From positions 1 to 39,590 of the forward strand of contig JAJBUB010000125.1 of the NCBI GenBank assembly GCA_020860575.1: 39,590 nt of DNA, written 5' to 3'. This document shows, in pieces, positions 7,770 through 18,734 of this stretch. The notes under the pieces are model-generated. The model was not told where the DNA came from and searched no databases. It saw only the letters and a list, made by a program, of their open reading frames with translations. This DNA is from Clostridiales bacterium (GTDB lineage Bacteria > Bacillota > Clostridia > Oscillospirales > Oscillospiraceae). The translations under genes and the position numbers were made by a program. Positions within the stretch are counted from its first letter, which is position 1. Every line of letters begins with the position of its first letter.

Positions 7770-8792
7770 ATGATCAAAGAGGCTATTGTGAAAATCGTAA
7801 ACAAGGAAGACCTGACCTATGACGAGGCGTATCAGGTCATGGGCGAGATCATGCGGGGGGAGACCACTCCCACCCAGACCTCCGCCTTCCTGGCGGCCCT
7901 CTCCACCAAGAGCGCCAAGGCGGAGACCGCCGACGAGATCTCCGGCTGCGCCGCCGCCATGAGCGAGCTGGCCGTGCCGGTGGACGGCGGCGGGCTGCAC
8001 ACCATGGAGATCGTGGGCACCGGCGGCGACAACGCCCACAGCTTCAACATCTCCACCACCTCCATGTTCGTCATGGCGGCAGGCGGGGTGAAGGTTGCCA
8101 AGCACGGCAACCGGGCCGCCTCCTCCAGCTGCGGCACCGCCGACTGCCTGGAGGCCCTGGGGGTCAACATCCAGGAGGGGCCGGAGACCTGTGCCCGTCT
8201 GCTCCAGGAGATCGGCATCTGCTTCATGTTCGCCCAGCGGTTCCACCCCGCCATGAAATATGTGGGTGCCATCCGCAAGGAGCTGGGCTTCCGCACCGTG
8301 TTCAACATCCTCGGCCCCATCTCCAACCCCGCCAAGCCCTACTATGAGCTGCTGGGGGTCTATGACGAATATCTGGTGGAGCCTCTGGCCCGGGTGCTGA
8401 CCAGTCTGGGCGTGAAGCGGGGCATGGTGGTCCACGGACAGGATAAGCTGGATGAGCTGTCCATCAGCGCCCCCACCACCGTCTGCGAGTTCCACGACGG
8501 GGAGTATTACAGTTATATCCTCCAGCCGGAGGACTTCGGCCTGACCCGGGCCACGAAAAAGGACATCGAGGGCGGCACGCCGGAGGAGAACGCCAAGATC
8601 GTCACCGACATCCTCACCGGCAAGCTCACCGGCCCCAAGCGGGACGTGGTGCTGCTGAACGCCGGTTCCGCCCTGTATGTCGCAGAAAAGGCCCCCTCTA
8701 TCGCCGAGGGCGTCAAGCTGGCGGGCCAGCTCATCGACTCCGGAGCCGCCTATGAGAAGCTCCAGGCCCTCATCCGGGAGTCCAACCGATGA
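7770..8792 (+). CDS. trpD: Anthranilate phosphoribosyltransferase
   Basis: Transfers phosphoribosyl from PRPP to anthranilate. The 340 residues begin [20 protein letters not shown]. The PRPP site is [17 protein letters not shown] (about residues 82-98) and the second conserved block is [21 protein letters not shown]; the anthranilate-side [10 protein letters not shown] is also present. The start at 7770 is one base after the trpG stop, with GGAGGTAAGTAAA as RBS; the ORF-track start at 7716 runs back into trpG. The stop overlaps the trpC start as ATGA. Confidence 0.97.
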   Translation: MIKEAIVKIVNKEDLTYDEAYQVMGEIMRGETTPTQTSAFLAALSTKSAKAETADEISGCAAAMSELAVPVDGGGLHTMEIVGTGGDNAHSFNISTTSMFVMAAGGVKVAKHGNRAASSSCGTADCLEALGVNIQEGPETCARLLQEIGICFMFAQRFHPAMKYVGAIRKELGFRTVFNILGPISNPAKPYYELLGVYDEYLVEPLARVLTSLGVKRGMVVHGQDKLDELSISAPTTVCEFHDGEYYSYILQPEDFGLTRATKKDIEGGTPEENAKIVTDILTGKLTGPKRDVVLLNAGSALYVAEKAPSIAEGVKLAGQLIDSGAAYEKLQALIRESNR

Positions 8793-9580
8793 GCAACATT
8801 CTGGACGCCCTGGCCGATCACGCCCGGGAGCGGGTGCTGCGGGACAGCCAGGAGAACTCCCTGGACGTGCTTCAGGAGCTGTGCTGTCAGGGGGGCATTG
8901 CCGACGGTGCCTCCTTTGACGCCGCCCTGCGCAAGCCGGGCCTCAGCGTCATCTGTGAGCTGAAAAAGGCCTCCCCCTCCAAGGGGCTTATCTCCCCGGA
9001 CTTCCCCTATCTGGAGATCGCCTTAGACTACGAGGCGGCGGGGGCGGACTGCATCTCCTGCCTCACCGAGCCGAAATGGTTCCTAGGGTCCGACCAGATC
9101 TTCCGGGAGGTGCGGCAGGCGGTCTATCTCCCCATGCTGCGCAAGGACTTCGTGGTGGACGAGTACCAGCTCTACCAGGCAAAGCTGCTGGGGGCCAACT
9201 GTGTGCTGCTCATCTGCGCCATCCTGGACACCCCCACCCTGGCCCGGTATCTGGACATCTGCCATCAGCTGGGCCTGGCCGCTCTGGTGGAGGCCCACGA
9301 CGAGGGGGAAATTCGCTCCGCCGTCCAGGCGGGGGCCACCCTCATCGGGGTGAACAACCGGAATTTGAAGGACTTCTCCGTGGACCTGACCAACGCCGCC
9401 CGGCTCCGGGACTGCATTCCCCCGGAGGCGGTGTATGTGGCCGAGTCCGGGGTGTGGACCCCGGAGGACGCCGCCGGTCTCCGCTCCGCCGGGGCGGACG
9501 CGGTGCTGATTGGAGAGAGTCTGATGCGCTCCAACGACCGTGCCGCCTTCCTGGCCCGACTGCGGGAGGTGGCCCAATGA
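8789..9580 (+). CDS. trpC: Indole-3-glycerol phosphate synthase
   Basis: TIM-barrel enzyme that closes the indole ring from CdRP. The 263 residues carry [13 protein letters not shown] (catalytic Lys), [33 protein letters not shown] and the phosphate-binding [29 protein letters not shown]. It overlaps trpD at its start and trpF at its end by ATGA, so three successive trp junctions are coupled. TrpF is a separate protein, unlike the fused enterobacterial form. Confidence 0.97.
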   Translation: MSNILDALADHARERVLRDSQENSLDVLQELCCQGGIADGASFDAALRKPGLSVICELKKASPSKGLISPDFPYLEIALDYEAAGADCISCLTEPKWFLGSDQIFREVRQAVYLPMLRKDFVVDEYQLYQAKLLGANCVLLICAILDTPTLARYLDICHQLGLAALVEAHDEGEIRSAVQAGATLIGVNNRNLKDFSVDLTNAARLRDCIPPEAVYVAESGVWTPEDAAGLRSAGADAVLIGESLMRSNDRAAFLARLREVAQ

Positions 9581-10179
9581 GCAAAATCAAGATTTGCGGT
9601 CTCAGGCGGGAGATTGACGCAGATTATGTAAACGAGGCCGTGCCGGACTACGCCGGTTTTATCCTCTGGCCCCACAGCCGCCGGTACATCACCCTGGAGC
9701 AGGCGCTGGAGCTGCGTCGGAGGCTGGACCCTTCCATCCCCACCGTGGGAGTATTCGTGGACCAGCCGTTGGAGGAGATTTTGGCTCCCGTCCGCAGCGG
9801 GGCCATCAACATCGTCCAGCTCCACGGCCACGAGACGCCGGAGACGGTGCGCCTGGTAGCCCGGGAGACAGGCAAGCCGGTGTGGAAGGCCTTCAAGGTG
9901 CGCTCGGAGGACGACCTGAGCCGGGCGGCGGACAGCCCCGCCGACCTCATCCTGCTGGACAACGGCTACGGCACCGGGCAGAGCTTTGACTGGAGCCTGC
10001 TCTCCCGGCCCCTGGACCGGCCCTGGCTGCTGGCAGGGGGCCTGACCCCGGAGAACATTCCCCAGGCCCTGGACCGGCTCTCCCCCTGGGGGGTGGACCT
10101 GTCCTCCGGCGTGGAGACGGAGGGCTGGAAGGACCGGGAAAAGATTTTGGCGGCGGTCCGGGCCGCACGGTGCAATTAA
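9577..10179 (+). CDS. trpF: Phosphoribosylanthranilate isomerase
   Basis: Performs the Amadori rearrangement of PRA to CdRP. The real start is the ATG at 9577 ([20 protein letters not shown]), giving 200 residues; the ORF track runs further upstream inside trpC. Motifs are KICGL (catalytic Cys), [27 protein letters not shown] (catalytic Asp) and [15 protein letters not shown] at the phosphate site. A 31-base gap with AAGAAGG leads to trpB. Confidence 0.96.
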   Translation: MSKIKICGLRREIDADYVNEAVPDYAGFILWPHSRRYITLEQALELRRRLDPSIPTVGVFVDQPLEEILAPVRSGAINIVQLHGHETPETVRLVARETGKPVWKAFKVRSEDDLSRAADSPADLILLDNGYGTGQSFDWSLLSRPLDRPWLLAGGLTPENIPQALDRLSPWGVDLSSGVETEGWKDREKILAAVRAARCN

Positions 10180-10210
10180 ACCGACCGGCCAATCAGAAAG
10201 AAGGTATCTC

Positions 10211-11390
<1,180 letters not shown>

Positions 11391-11398
<8 letters not shown>

Positions 11399-12173
11399 AA
11401 TTGCTGACGCCTTCCGCAACGGCAAGGCTTTTATCCCCTTTATCACCTGCGGGGACCCGGACCTGGAGACCACCCGCAGGCTGGTCTGCGCCATGGTGGA
11501 AAACGGCGCGGATTTGATCGAGCTGGGCATCCCCTTCTCCGACCCCACCGCCGAAGGCCCCGTCATTCAGGGGGCCAACCTCCGCGCCCTCTCCAACGGC
11601 TGCACCACTGACGATGTGTTCGCCCTGGCGGAGACGCTGCGGAAGGAGGACGGTCTCACCGTCCCCATGGTGTTCATGACCTACGCCAACGTGGTCTACC
11701 ACTATGGAACGGAAAAGTTCTGCGCCCGGGCCGCCGAGGCAGGGATGCAGGGGCTGATTCTCCCCGACGTACCCTTTGAGGAGAAGGGCGACTTCGCCCC
11801 CGCCTGCCGGAAGTACGGCCTGGAGCTGGTCAGTCTCATCGCCCCCACCAGCCACCAGCGCATCAAGACCATCGCCGCTGACGCGGAGGGCTTCGTCTAC
11901 TGCGTCTCCTCCCTGGGCGTCACCGGCGTCCGCAGCCAGATCACCACCGACGTGGCCGCCATGGTGCGGCTGGTCAAAGAGGCGAAGGACATCCCCGCCT
12001 GCATTGGCTTCGGCATCTCCAATCCGGAGACCGCCCGGAAAATGGCCCAGTCCGCCGACGGCGTCATCGTCGGCTCCGCCATCGTCCGCATCGTCGCCCA
12101 GTATGGCCGGGAGGCCGTCCCCCATGTGGCGGCGTTCGTCCGGGAGATGAAGGCGGCCATCGCCGACCTTTGA
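11391..12173 (+). CDS. trpA: Tryptophan synthase alpha chain
   Basis: Cleaves indole-3-glycerol phosphate and passes indole to TrpB. The start is the ATG at 11391 ([24 protein letters not shown]), giving 260 residues; the ORF-track start at 11211 is an extension within trpB. Catalytic Glu is in [17 protein letters not shown], with [24 protein letters not shown] and [10 protein letters not shown] following. It is the last gene of the trp operon; a long hairpin lacking a T-run lies 13 bases downstream. Confidence 0.96.
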
Positions 12174-12185
12174 ACGGCTCTCCTT

Positions 12186-12221
12186 CTGTCGGCGTCTTTC
12201 TCCGGGAGAAGACGCCGACAG
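12186..12221 (+). terminator. Hairpin after trpA, no U-tract
   Basis: A 13-bp perfect inverted repeat (CTGTCGGCGTCTT / AAGACGCCGACAG) extends inward through TCTC/GAGA with one bulged T. It is followed by GGGATCGCCC, not by T, so it may be a 3'-end stabiliser or a factor-dependent end rather than a classical terminator. Confidence 0.5.
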
Positions 12222-12275
12222 GGATCGCCCGTTTCACTGCCGGACAAAAAGGGCGGAAACACCCTGAAAATCCCC

Positions 12276-12304
12276 TTGCAATTTCTACCTGCCCATGCTA
12301 TACT
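12276..12304 (+). promoter_or_regulatory. Promoter of the rimP-nusA-infB operon
   Basis: TTGCAA, 17 bases, TATACT with TGC before the -10. The leader to the rimP GTG is about 70 bases. Confidence 0.85.
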
Positions 12305-12332
12305 ACAATTGTATCAAGATAGTATCAACCTG

Positions 12333-12362
12333 AGAGTGGGGCTTGCCCCGCTCTTTCTTTTG
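12333..12362 (+). promoter_or_regulatory. Leader hairpin / attenuator-like element before rimP
   Basis: AGAGTGGGG-CTTG-CCCCGCTCT, a 9-bp stem followed by TTCTTTTG, ends about 20 bases before the rimP start. It has the form of an intrinsic terminator inside the leader, so it may attenuate the operon. Whether NusA or another product controls it cannot be seen. Confidence 0.6.
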
Positions 12363-12381
12363 AGCAAAATGAGGGATACCT

Positions 12382-12843
12382 GTGAAAAAAGTGACCGAAG
12401 TGGCAGCTGAGCTAGCCAGACCTCTGGCAGAGGCGGCGGGCTGCTCTCTGTGGGACGTGGAATACGTCCGGGAGGCGGGGACCTGGTTCCTCCGGGTGTA
12501 TATCGACTGTCCGGGGGGCGTGAACATCAACCAGTGCGAGGCGGTGAGCCGACCTCTCAGCGACGCCCTGGATGAGCTGGACCCCATCGAGGGGAGCTAT
12601 GTGCTGGAGGTCTCCTCCGCCGGAGCGGATCGGCCGCTGAAAAAGCCCGCCCATTTCCGGGCCTTTCTGGGCCATGAGGTGGAGCTGCGGCTGTACCGGC
12701 CGCTGGAGGGACGCAAGGACTTCCGGGGCCTGCTGTCCGGCTACAGCGACGGGGGAGACGTGACCCTGACGCTGGCCGACGGCGGCGAGCAGACCTTTGC
12801 AAAAAAGGATGTAGCCCTGGTTCGGCTCTATGTAGAGTTTTAA
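12382..12843 (+). CDS. rimP: Ribosome maturation factor RimP
   Basis: RimP binds the 30S precursor and assists assembly. The 153 residues carry an N-terminal alpha/beta domain with LWDVEYVREAGTWFLRVYID and the conserved DPIEGSYVLEVSSAGADRPLKK segment (about residues 70-90), then a small C-terminal SH3-like domain. It starts at GTG with GAGGG ahead and is first in the operon, 13 bases before nusA, the standard bacterial arrangement. Confidence 0.95.
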   Translation: MKKVTEVAAELARPLAEAAGCSLWDVEYVREAGTWFLRVYIDCPGGVNINQCEAVSRPLSDALDELDPIEGSYVLEVSSAGADRPLKKPAHFRAFLGHEVELRLYRPLEGRKDFRGLLSGYSDGGDVTLTLADGGEQTFAKKDVALVRLYVEF

Positions 12844-12856
12844 GGAGTGATCAAAC

Positions 12857-14038
12857 GTGGCCAAACGAGTACCAAAGAAGAAAGGCCCCACCCCGGAGGA
12901 GGACGCACGGGAGTTTTTCCTGGCGCTGGATCAGCTGGAAAAGGAACGGGGCATCAAGAAGGAATATATGCTGGAGAAGATCACCCAGGCCCTGATTTCC
13001 GCCTACAAGCGGGACCATGAGGGGGCGGAGGAGAACATCGTCATCCAGGCCGACCCGGAGAAGAACCTCCTGCGGATGATCATCCGCAGAGACGTGGTGG
13101 AGACGGTGGATAACCCCTACACCGAGATCTCTCTGGAGGATGCCCAGAAGTCCCTGCCCCAGGTGCAGCTGGGCGACGTGGTCTCCAGCGAGGTCAAGAC
13201 CAAGAACTTTGGCCGCATCGCCGCCCAGACCGCCCGACAGGTCATCATCCAGGGCATCCGGGAGGCGGAGCGGAGCATGGTCTACGACGCCTTTACCACC
13301 AAGACCCAGGAGCTGCTCACCGGCACCGTCACCCGGGTAGACCCCCGCACCGGGGCGCTCCACGTCCGCATTACCTCAGGCAAGGAGTACACCGACGCTC
13401 TGCTCACCGCCGGCGAGCAGGTGAAGGGGGAGAACTACCGGGAGGGCGACCGCATCAAGGTCTATGTGGTGGAGGTCCGCCGGGATACCCGGGGTACCAA
13501 GGTGCTCATCTCCCGCACCCACTACGGCCTGGTGCGTCGGCTCTTTGAGCTGGAGGTGCCGGAAATTTTCGACGGCGTGGTGGAAATCAAGTCCATCGCC
13601 CGTGAGGCGGGCAGCCGCACCAAGATGGCGGTCTGGTCCAACAACCCGGATGTGGACCCCATCGGCGCCTGCGTGGGCACCCGGGGAGCCAGAGTGAACG
13701 CCATCGTCAATGAGCTCCACGGGGAAAAGGTGGACATCATCAAGTACAGCGAGGACCCGGTGGAGTATGTGGCCGCCGCCCTCTCTCCTGCCGACGTCAT
13801 CAGCGTGGAGACCCTGGAGGAGGGCCGGAGCTGTCGGGTCATCGTCCCCGACGACCAGCTGAGCCTGGCCATCGGCAAGGAGGGCCAGAACGCCCGCCTG
13901 GCCGCCAAGCTCACCGGCTACAAGATCGACATCAAGAGCGTCTCCGGCGCTGCCCAGGCGGAGGCCGAGGCTGACGCCCTCTTCGCCGACGAGGAGCCGG
14001 AGGACGGGGAGACCGGCGAAGCTCCCGAGACGTTCTGA
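12857..14038 (+). CDS. nusA: Transcription termination/antitermination factor NusA
   Basis: NusA binds RNA polymerase and promotes pausing, termination and antitermination. The 393 residues (GTG start, AAGGAGTGATCAAAC before it) contain the N-terminal polymerase-binding domain, an S1 domain (about 135-200, LLTGTVTRVDPRTGALHVRI), then KH1 (VDPIGACVGTRGARVNAI) and KH2 (LSLAIGKEGQNARLAAKLTGYKIDIKS). An acidic tail (DEEPEDGETGEAPE) replaces the C-terminal repeats of proteobacterial NusA, normal for Firmicutes. Confidence 0.97.
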   Translation: MAKRVPKKKGPTPEEDAREFFLALDQLEKERGIKKEYMLEKITQALISAYKRDHEGAEENIVIQADPEKNLLRMIIRRDVVETVDNPYTEISLEDAQKSLPQVQLGDVVSSEVKTKNFGRIAAQTARQVIIQGIREAERSMVYDAFTTKTQELLTGTVTRVDPRTGALHVRITSGKEYTDALLTAGEQVKGENYREGDRIKVYVVEVRRDTRGTKVLISRTHYGLVRRLFELEVPEIFDGVVEIKSIAREAGSRTKMAVWSNNPDVDPIGACVGTRGARVNAIVNELHGEKVDIIKYSEDPVEYVAAALSPADVISVETLEEGRSCRVIVPDDQLSLAIGKEGQNARLAAKLTGYKIDIKSVSGAAQAEAEADALFADEEPEDGETGEAPETF

Positions 14039-14075
14039 GCTGCTTCCACAATCTGCTGTCAAAGGAGGGCATCTC

Positions 14076-14345
14076 ATGCCAAAAAAGATTCCCATGCGGC
14101 AGTGCCTGGGCTGCCGGGAGATGAAGCCCAAGCGGGAGCTGATCCGCGCGGTCCGTTCCCCGGAGGGGGAGATCTCCCTGGACTTCCGGGGAAAGAAGCC
14201 TGGACGGGGGGCCTATGTCTGCCCTGACCCGGCGTGTCTCGCCAAGGTGCGCAAGAGCAAGGGACTGGAGCGGGCCTTCGGCGTCCCGATCCCCCCCGAG
14301 GTCTACGATGCGCTGGCGGCGCAGATGGAGGGGCAGCATGAGTGA
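14076..14345 (+). CDS. rnpM: YlxR/RnpM family RNA-binding protein (RNase P modulator)
   Basis: Small basic protein of 89 residues with the YlxR hallmark RQCLGCREMKPKRELIRAVRSPEG and the GRGAYVCPDPACLAKVRKSKGLERAF block. In Bacillus the homologue binds RNase P RNA and lowers its activity. The two Cys pairs (CLGC, CPDPAC) are intact. It lies between nusA and ylxQ, as in most Firmicutes, and overlaps ylxQ by eight bases. Confidence 0.94.
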   Translation: MPKKIPMRQCLGCREMKPKRELIRAVRSPEGEISLDFRGKKPGRGAYVCPDPACLAKVRKSKGLERAFGVPIPPEVYDALAAQMEGQHE

Positions 14346-14733
14346 GTCTCTCAGCTTTCTGGGTCTCGCCAGGCGGGCGGGCCGACTGGTGAGCGGCGAG
14401 GACGCCGTCCAGGAGGCGGCGGAGGCTGGCAAAATTCGTCTGCTGATTTTAGCCTCCGACGCCGGAGAAAAGACCGTCCGGCATACGGAGCACCAGTCCG
14501 GCGGCAAGCTGCCCATTGCCTACCTGGAGAGCGACAAGGCTGCTCTGGGAGCCGCCCTGGGCTGGAAGAGCTGCGCTGTGGCCGCCATCACCGACCTGGG
14601 CATGGCTCTGGCCTATGGGAAAAAGCTGGCGGAGGCCGACCCCCGGCATCAGCCCGTTCTGGACGCCCTCACCGAGACAGATCACCGTATTCAGGCGCGC
14701 AAGGCGCGCAAACCGGGGAAGGCACATCGCTGA
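14338..14733 (+). CDS. ylxQ: L7Ae/L30e/YlxQ family ribosome-associated protein
   Basis: Small L7Ae-fold RNA-binding protein (131 residues, MSESLSFLGLARRAGRLVSGEDAVQEAAEAGKIRLLILASDA). This family binds kink-turns, though a cellular role for YlxQ is not established. The start overlaps rnpM by eight bases; the ORF-track start at 14215 lies in rnpM. The C-terminus is basic (RIQARKARKPGKAHR). It precedes infB after a gap of 136 bases that contains two hairpins. Confidence 0.9.
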   Translation: MSESLSFLGLARRAGRLVSGEDAVQEAAEAGKIRLLILASDAGEKTVRHTEHQSGGKLPIAYLESDKAALGAALGWKSCAVAAITDLGMALAYGKKLAEADPRHQPVLDALTETDHRIQARKARKPGKAHR

Positions 14734-14796
14734 CCCATTTCATAGATTTTGACTGCCCCTGTCTGGGGTGCAGCGTACCATCCACCCTATCGTTTG

Positions 14797-14834
14797 TGTC
14801 AACGGGTAAGTCCCGTGACAGCGGGGTTTCCCCG
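14797..14834 (+). other. Two hairpins in the ylxQ-infB spacer
   Basis: TGTCAACGGG / CCCGTGACA (one bulged A) is followed at once by CGGGGTTTCCCCG. Neither has a T-run, so they look like RNA processing or stability elements rather than terminators. Confidence 0.5.
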
Positions 14835-14854
14835 TTGGCACAGGCCTTCCATTC

Positions 14855-14861
14855 AAGGAGG
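14855..14861 (+). promoter_or_regulatory. Ribosome binding site deciding the infB start
   Basis: AAGGAGG ends at 14861. The GTG used by the ORF track begins at 14861, inside this site, so it cannot be the start; the TTG at 14870 is eight bases downstream. Confidence 0.85.
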
Positions 14862-14869
14862 TGTCCTAT

Positions 14870-17320
14870 TTGAGTATCGACGTGAAATACAGAGTCCACG
14901 AGGTGGCCAAGGACTTTAAGGTAAAGGGCAAGCCGGTCGGCTCCAAAAAGGTGACGGAGATTTTGACCAAGTACGGCAGCACGCCCTCCAGCCACATGGC
15001 GGCTCTCAGCGAGATGGAGCTGTCGCTGATTTTTGAGTATCTGACCCAGCACAACCAGGTGGCCGATCTCCAGGCCGCCCTGGCTGTCCCGGCAAAGCAG
15101 CCCGCCGCCCCCGCCAAAAAGCCCGTGCAACAGCCTGCCCAGAAGGGCCAGCAGTCTCCCACTCAGAAGCCCCAGCAGGCTCCTGCCCAGAAGCAGCAGG
15201 AGCGGAGCGGCAATGCCAAGCTCCAGGAGGCGGCAAAGCCCGCCGCTCAGGCCCCCGCCCAGAAGCAGCAGGCCTCCCAGAACAAGCCCAGCTCCCAGCA
15301 GCAGTCCTCCGCCGCTCCTGTCAGCCGGGTCCCCCAGAAGAAGGTGGTCAACACCCGGAAGAGCGCCGACGTCAACCTGGACCGGTATGACGCCCGCCTG
15401 GACGAGCTGGCCCCGGACCGGGCCGACAAGATGGCCCAGGGCAAGCAGAAGCTCAAGAGCAACCGCAGCCAGCAGAAGCGCAAGGGCGCTCAGGGCCAGA
15501 AGCGTCGCCAGGAGGAGCAGCGGCAGCAGATGCGCCGTCTCCAGCAGGAGATCGCCCGGAAAGCGCCCACTAAGGTGCAGATTCCGGATGAGATCTCCGT
15601 GGGCGAGCTGGCCAGCCGGATGAAAAAGACCGGTGCCTCCGTGGTCAAGGAGCTGATGAAGATGGGGGTCATGGCCTCTCTCAGCGAGGTCATCGACTTC
15701 GACACCGCCGCTCTGGTGGCCGAGGAGATGGGCTGCAAGGTGGAGCATGAGGTGGTCGTCACCATCGAGGAAAAGCTCATCGACACCGCCGAGGACAAGG
15801 AAGAGGATCTGGTCCCCCGTCCCCCGGTCATCGTGGTCATGGGCCACGTCGACCACGGCAAGACCTCTCTGCTGGACTATATCCGCTCCACCAACGTCAC
15901 CGCCGGAGAGGCGGGCGGCATCACCCAGGCTATCGGCGCCTACCAGGTGGAGGTCAGCGGTGGCCGGACGGTCACCTTCCTGGACACCCCCGGCCACGAG
16001 GCGTTCACCGCCATGCGGGCCAGAGGCGCCATGGTCACTGACATCGCCATCCTGGTGGTGGCCGCCGACGACGGCATCATGCCCCAGACGATAGAGGCCA
16101 TCAACCACGCTAAAGCTGCCAACATCCCCATCGTGGTGGCTATCAACAAGATGGACCTGCCTAACGCCAACCCGGAGGCCATCAAGCAGCAGCTGACTCA
16201 GTACGGTCTGCTCAGCGAGGAGTGGGGCGGCGACACCATCATCTGCCCCATCTCCGCCAAGACCGGAGAGGGTATCGACGACCTGCTGGAGAACGTCCTG
16301 CTGGTGGCCGAGATGCGGGAGCTGAAGGCCAACCCCAACCGGGCTGCCCGGGGCGCTGTGGTGGAGGCCCGTCTGGACAAGGGCCGCGGCCCTGTAGCTA
16401 CCTTGCTGGTGCAGAACGGCACCCTGAAGCAGGGTGACATCATCATCGCCGGGACCGCCGTAGGCCGTATCCGTGCCATGACCGACTACCGCGGCCGTCC
16501 CGTGAAAAAGGCCGGCCCCTCCGTGCCTGTGGAGATCACCGGTATGGCGGAGGTCCCCGGCGCAGGCGACGACTTCTATGCCGTAGCGGATGAGCGGATG
16601 GCCCGTGAGCTGGCCGAGCAGCGGAAGCAGGAGAAGAAGGACGCCCTGGCCGCCCCTGCTGCTAAGAAGGTCAGCTTGGACGATCTGTTCGACCAGATCC
16701 AGGTGGGCGAGGTCAAGGAGCTGAAGATCATCGTCAAGGCCGACGTCCAAGGCTCCGCCGAGGCGGTGTGCCAGAACCTGATGAAGCTGTCCAACGACGA
16801 GGTGCGGGTGAACGTCATTCATTCCGGCGTGGGCGCCATCAACGAGAGCGACGTCATGCTGGCCTCTACCTCCAACGCCATCATCGTGGGCTTCTCCGTC
16901 CGGCCGGACAATGTGGCTCGCACCATGATCGAGCGGGACAAGGTGGACGTCCGGCTGTACCGGGTCATCTATGACTGCATCGAGGAGATCGAGGCGGCCA
17001 TGAAGGGCATGCTGGCCCCCAAGTACCACGAGGTGGAGCTGGGCCGGGTAGAGGTCCGGGAGGTCTACAAGATCACCGGAGCCGGCATCATCGCAGGCTG
17101 CTACGTCAAGGAGGGCAAGGTGGTCCGCAACGCCCAGATCCGTCTGGTGCGGGACGGCATCGTTATCCACGAGGGGGCCATCGCCTCTCTCCGCCGGTTC
17201 AAGGACGACGTGAAGGAGGTCGCCACCAGCTTCGAGTGCGGCATCGGCCTGGAGAAGTTCAGCGACATCAAGGTGGGAGACATCTTCGAGGTCTATCAGG
17301 TGGAGGAGGTCGCCCAGTAA
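14870..17320 (+). CDS. infB: Translation initiation factor IF-2
   Basis: IF-2 is the GTPase that places initiator tRNA on the ribosome. From the TTG at 14870 it has 816 residues. An IF2_N motif sits near the start, followed by a low-complexity Pro/Ala/Gln/Lys linker (about 75-170), a second IF2_N domain ([23 protein letters not shown]), and the G domain with [34 protein letters not shown] and SAKTGEGID. Domains II-IV follow, ending with [18 protein letters not shown] and [16 protein letters not shown]. Codon use and length are normal. An antisense 1091-residue ORF over this gene is a shadow. Confidence 0.97.
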   Translation: MSIDVKYRVHEVAKDFKVKGKPVGSKKVTEILTKYGSTPSSHMAALSEMELSLIFEYLTQHNQVADLQAALAVPAKQPAAPAKKPVQQPAQKGQQSPTQKPQQAPAQKQQERSGNAKLQEAAKPAAQAPAQKQQASQNKPSSQQQSSAAPVSRVPQKKVVNTRKSADVNLDRYDARLDELAPDRADKMAQGKQKLKSNRSQQKRKGAQGQKRRQEEQRQQMRRLQQEIARKAPTKVQIPDEISVGELASRMKKTGASVVKELMKMGVMASLSEVIDFDTAALVAEEMGCKVEHEVVVTIEEKLIDTAEDKEEDLVPRPPVIVVMGHVDHGKTSLLDYIRSTNVTAGEAGGITQAIGAYQVEVSGGRTVTFLDTPGHEAFTAMRARGAMVTDIAILVVAADDGIMPQTIEAINHAKAANIPIVVAINKMDLPNANPEAIKQQLTQYGLLSEEWGGDTIICPISAKTGEGIDDLLENVLLVAEMRELKANPNRAARGAVVEARLDKGRGPVATLLVQNGTLKQGDIIIAGTAVGRIRAMTDYRGRPVKKAGPSVPVEITGMAEVPGAGDDFYAVADERMARELAEQRKQEKKDALAAPAAKKVSLDDLFDQIQVGEVKELKIIVKADVQGSAEAVCQNLMKLSNDEVRVNVIHSGVGAINESDVMLASTSNAIIVGFSVRPDNVARTMIERDKVDVRLYRVIYDCIEEIEAAMKGMLAPKYHEVELGRVEVREVYKITGAGIIAGCYVKEGKVVRNAQIRLVRDGIVIHEGAIASLRRFKDDVKEVATSFECGIGLEKFSDIKVGDIFEVYQVEEVAQ

Positions 17321-17357
17321 TTGGGCTCCTGCCGTCTGCACATAAAACCGACCCACT

Positions 17358-17409
17358 GGGCGCAGAATGCAGAATAAAACCGTTCTGCGTTTTGCGCCCT
17401 GCGTTTTTC
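17358..17409 (+). terminator. Terminator-like hairpin between infB and rbfA
   Basis: GGGCGCA / TGCGCCC encloses GCAGAA / TTCTGC; four bases later comes TTTTT. It may partly reduce readthrough from the nusA-infB part into rbfA-ribF, or mark an RNA processing point. No separate promoter for rbfA was recognised. Confidence 0.55.
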
Positions 17410-17428
17410 GAGAGAACAGGAGGCACCC

Positions 17429-17788
17429 ATGCCAAGCTATCGCATCAACCGCATCAATGAGGACATCCAGCGGGAGCTGTCCGCCCTGCTGCGGACGGTG
17501 AAGGACCCGAGAGTGGGGGGGCATATGCTCTCCGTCGTCCGGGTGGATACCGCCACTGACCTGAGCGTCAGCAAAATTTATGTCAGCGCCCTGGACTGCG
17601 CCGACGAGAAGGAGCTGCGGAAGGGGCTGAAGTCCACTGCCGGCTACCTCCGCCGGGAGCTGAGCCGGACTATGAACCTGCGCCACACCCCGGAACTGCA
17701 ATTCATCGTGGACCACTCCATCGACGAGGGCGCTCACATCCTCCACATCATGGACGACCTGGAGGCAAAAGAGCATGAGAGAGAGTGA
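17429..17788 (+). CDS. rbfA: 30S ribosome-binding factor RbfA
   Basis: RbfA binds late 30S precursors and helps 16S rRNA 5'-end maturation. The 119 residues start MPSYRINRINEDIQRELSALL and have the KH-like core with DPRVGGHMLSVVRVDTATDLSVSKIYVSAL and the family motif LRRELSRTMNLRHTPELQFIVDHSIDEG. RBS AGGAGG precedes the ATG. The last 14 bases overlap nrnA. Confidence 0.96.
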   Translation: MPSYRINRINEDIQRELSALLRTVKDPRVGGHMLSVVRVDTATDLSVSKIYVSALDCADEKELRKGLKSTAGYLRRELSRTMNLRHTPELQFIVDHSIDEGAHILHIMDDLEAKEHERE

Positions 17789-18731
17789 GGCCGCCCGGTG
17801 GCTCATGGAGCGGGACCGGTTTCTCATCCTGACCCATGTGCGCCCGGACGGGGATACCCTGGGATGCGCCGCCGCCCTGTGTGCCGCTCTGGTCAAACGG
17901 GGAAAGACCGCCTGGGTAGCCCCCAACCCCGGGGTCACGTCCACCTATCTGGGGGACATCCGGCCCTATTTTGCCCCGGCGGACTATGAGCCGGAGCATA
18001 TCGTGGCGGTGGACATCGCCACAGAGGGGCTGTTCCCCGCTGATTTTGCGGCCTGGCGGGGCAAAACCGAGCTGTGCATCGACCACCACCCCTCCAACTC
18101 CGGCTACGCCCGGCACACCTGTCTGGACGCCTCTGCCGCCGCCTGTGGGGAGATCATCTACCGCATCTGCCGGGATGAGCTGGGGGTCATGGACGCGGAG
18201 ATCGCCCGGGCCATCTATCTGGCAATCTCCACCGACACAGGCTGCTTTGTCTACAGCAATACCACCCCCACCACCCACCGCGTCGCCGCCCAGGTGATGG
18301 AGTACGGGGACTTCTTCCAGGAGATCAACCGGCGGTGCTTCCAGACGAAGAGACGGAAACGGCTGGAGCTGGAGAGCCGCCTGCTCCAGAGCGCCTGCTA
18401 CTACGAGGGGGGTCGGGTGGTCATCGGGGGCATCTCTCTGGAGGACATGGCCCAGGTGGGGGCGTCCGAGGAGGACAGCGAGGAGCTGTCCTCCCTGCTC
18501 CGCCAGGTGGAGGGGGTCCGGGCCGCCGCCACCCTCCGGGAGCTGGCCCCCGGCCAGTGGAAGCTGAGCCTGCGGACAGACGCGGACTATCTCAACGCCA
18601 CCGACACCTGCGCCCTGCTGGGGGGCGGCGGTCACGCCGCCGCCTCAGGAGCTACCGTCACCGGGGTTGACCGGGCGGAAATGGAGCGCCGGGTGCTGGA
18701 GGCTGTCTCCACCGTTTTGAATGGCCGGTGA
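17775..18731 (+). CDS. nrnA: DHH/DHHA1 phosphoesterase (nanoRNase / pAp phosphatase family)
   Basis: NrnA-type enzymes degrade very short RNA oligonucleotides and 3'-phosphoadenosine 5'-phosphate, using Mn2+. The 318 residues have the DHH domain with LTHVRPDGDTLGCA (about 19-32), VDIATE, the signature CIDHHPSN and AISTDTGCF. The C-terminal DHHA1 domain ends with LLGGGGHAAASGATV. The gene overlaps rbfA by 14 bases and lies three bases before truB, the common Firmicute order. A cyclic-dinucleotide substrate is possible in this family, so the exact substrate is not certain. Confidence 0.9.
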   Translation: MRESEAARWLMERDRFLILTHVRPDGDTLGCAAALCAALVKRGKTAWVAPNPGVTSTYLGDIRPYFAPADYEPEHIVAVDIATEGLFPADFAAWRGKTELCIDHHPSNSGYARHTCLDASAAACGEIIYRICRDELGVMDAEIARAIYLAISTDTGCFVYSNTTPTTHRVAAQVMEYGDFFQEINRRCFQTKRRKRLELESRLLQSACYYEGGRVVIGGISLEDMAQVGASEEDSEELSSLLRQVEGVRAAATLRELAPGQWKLSLRTDADYLNATDTCALLGGGGHAAASGATVTGVDRAEMERRVLEAVSTVLNGR

Positions 18732-18734
18732 GAC

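Noticed and set aside
14669-17944. 1091-codon minus-strand ORF
   Set aside because: Lies antisense over infB and rbfA; composition is Leu/His/Gly-rich as expected for the reverse of a GC-rich gene, and infB is unmistakable on the plus strand.
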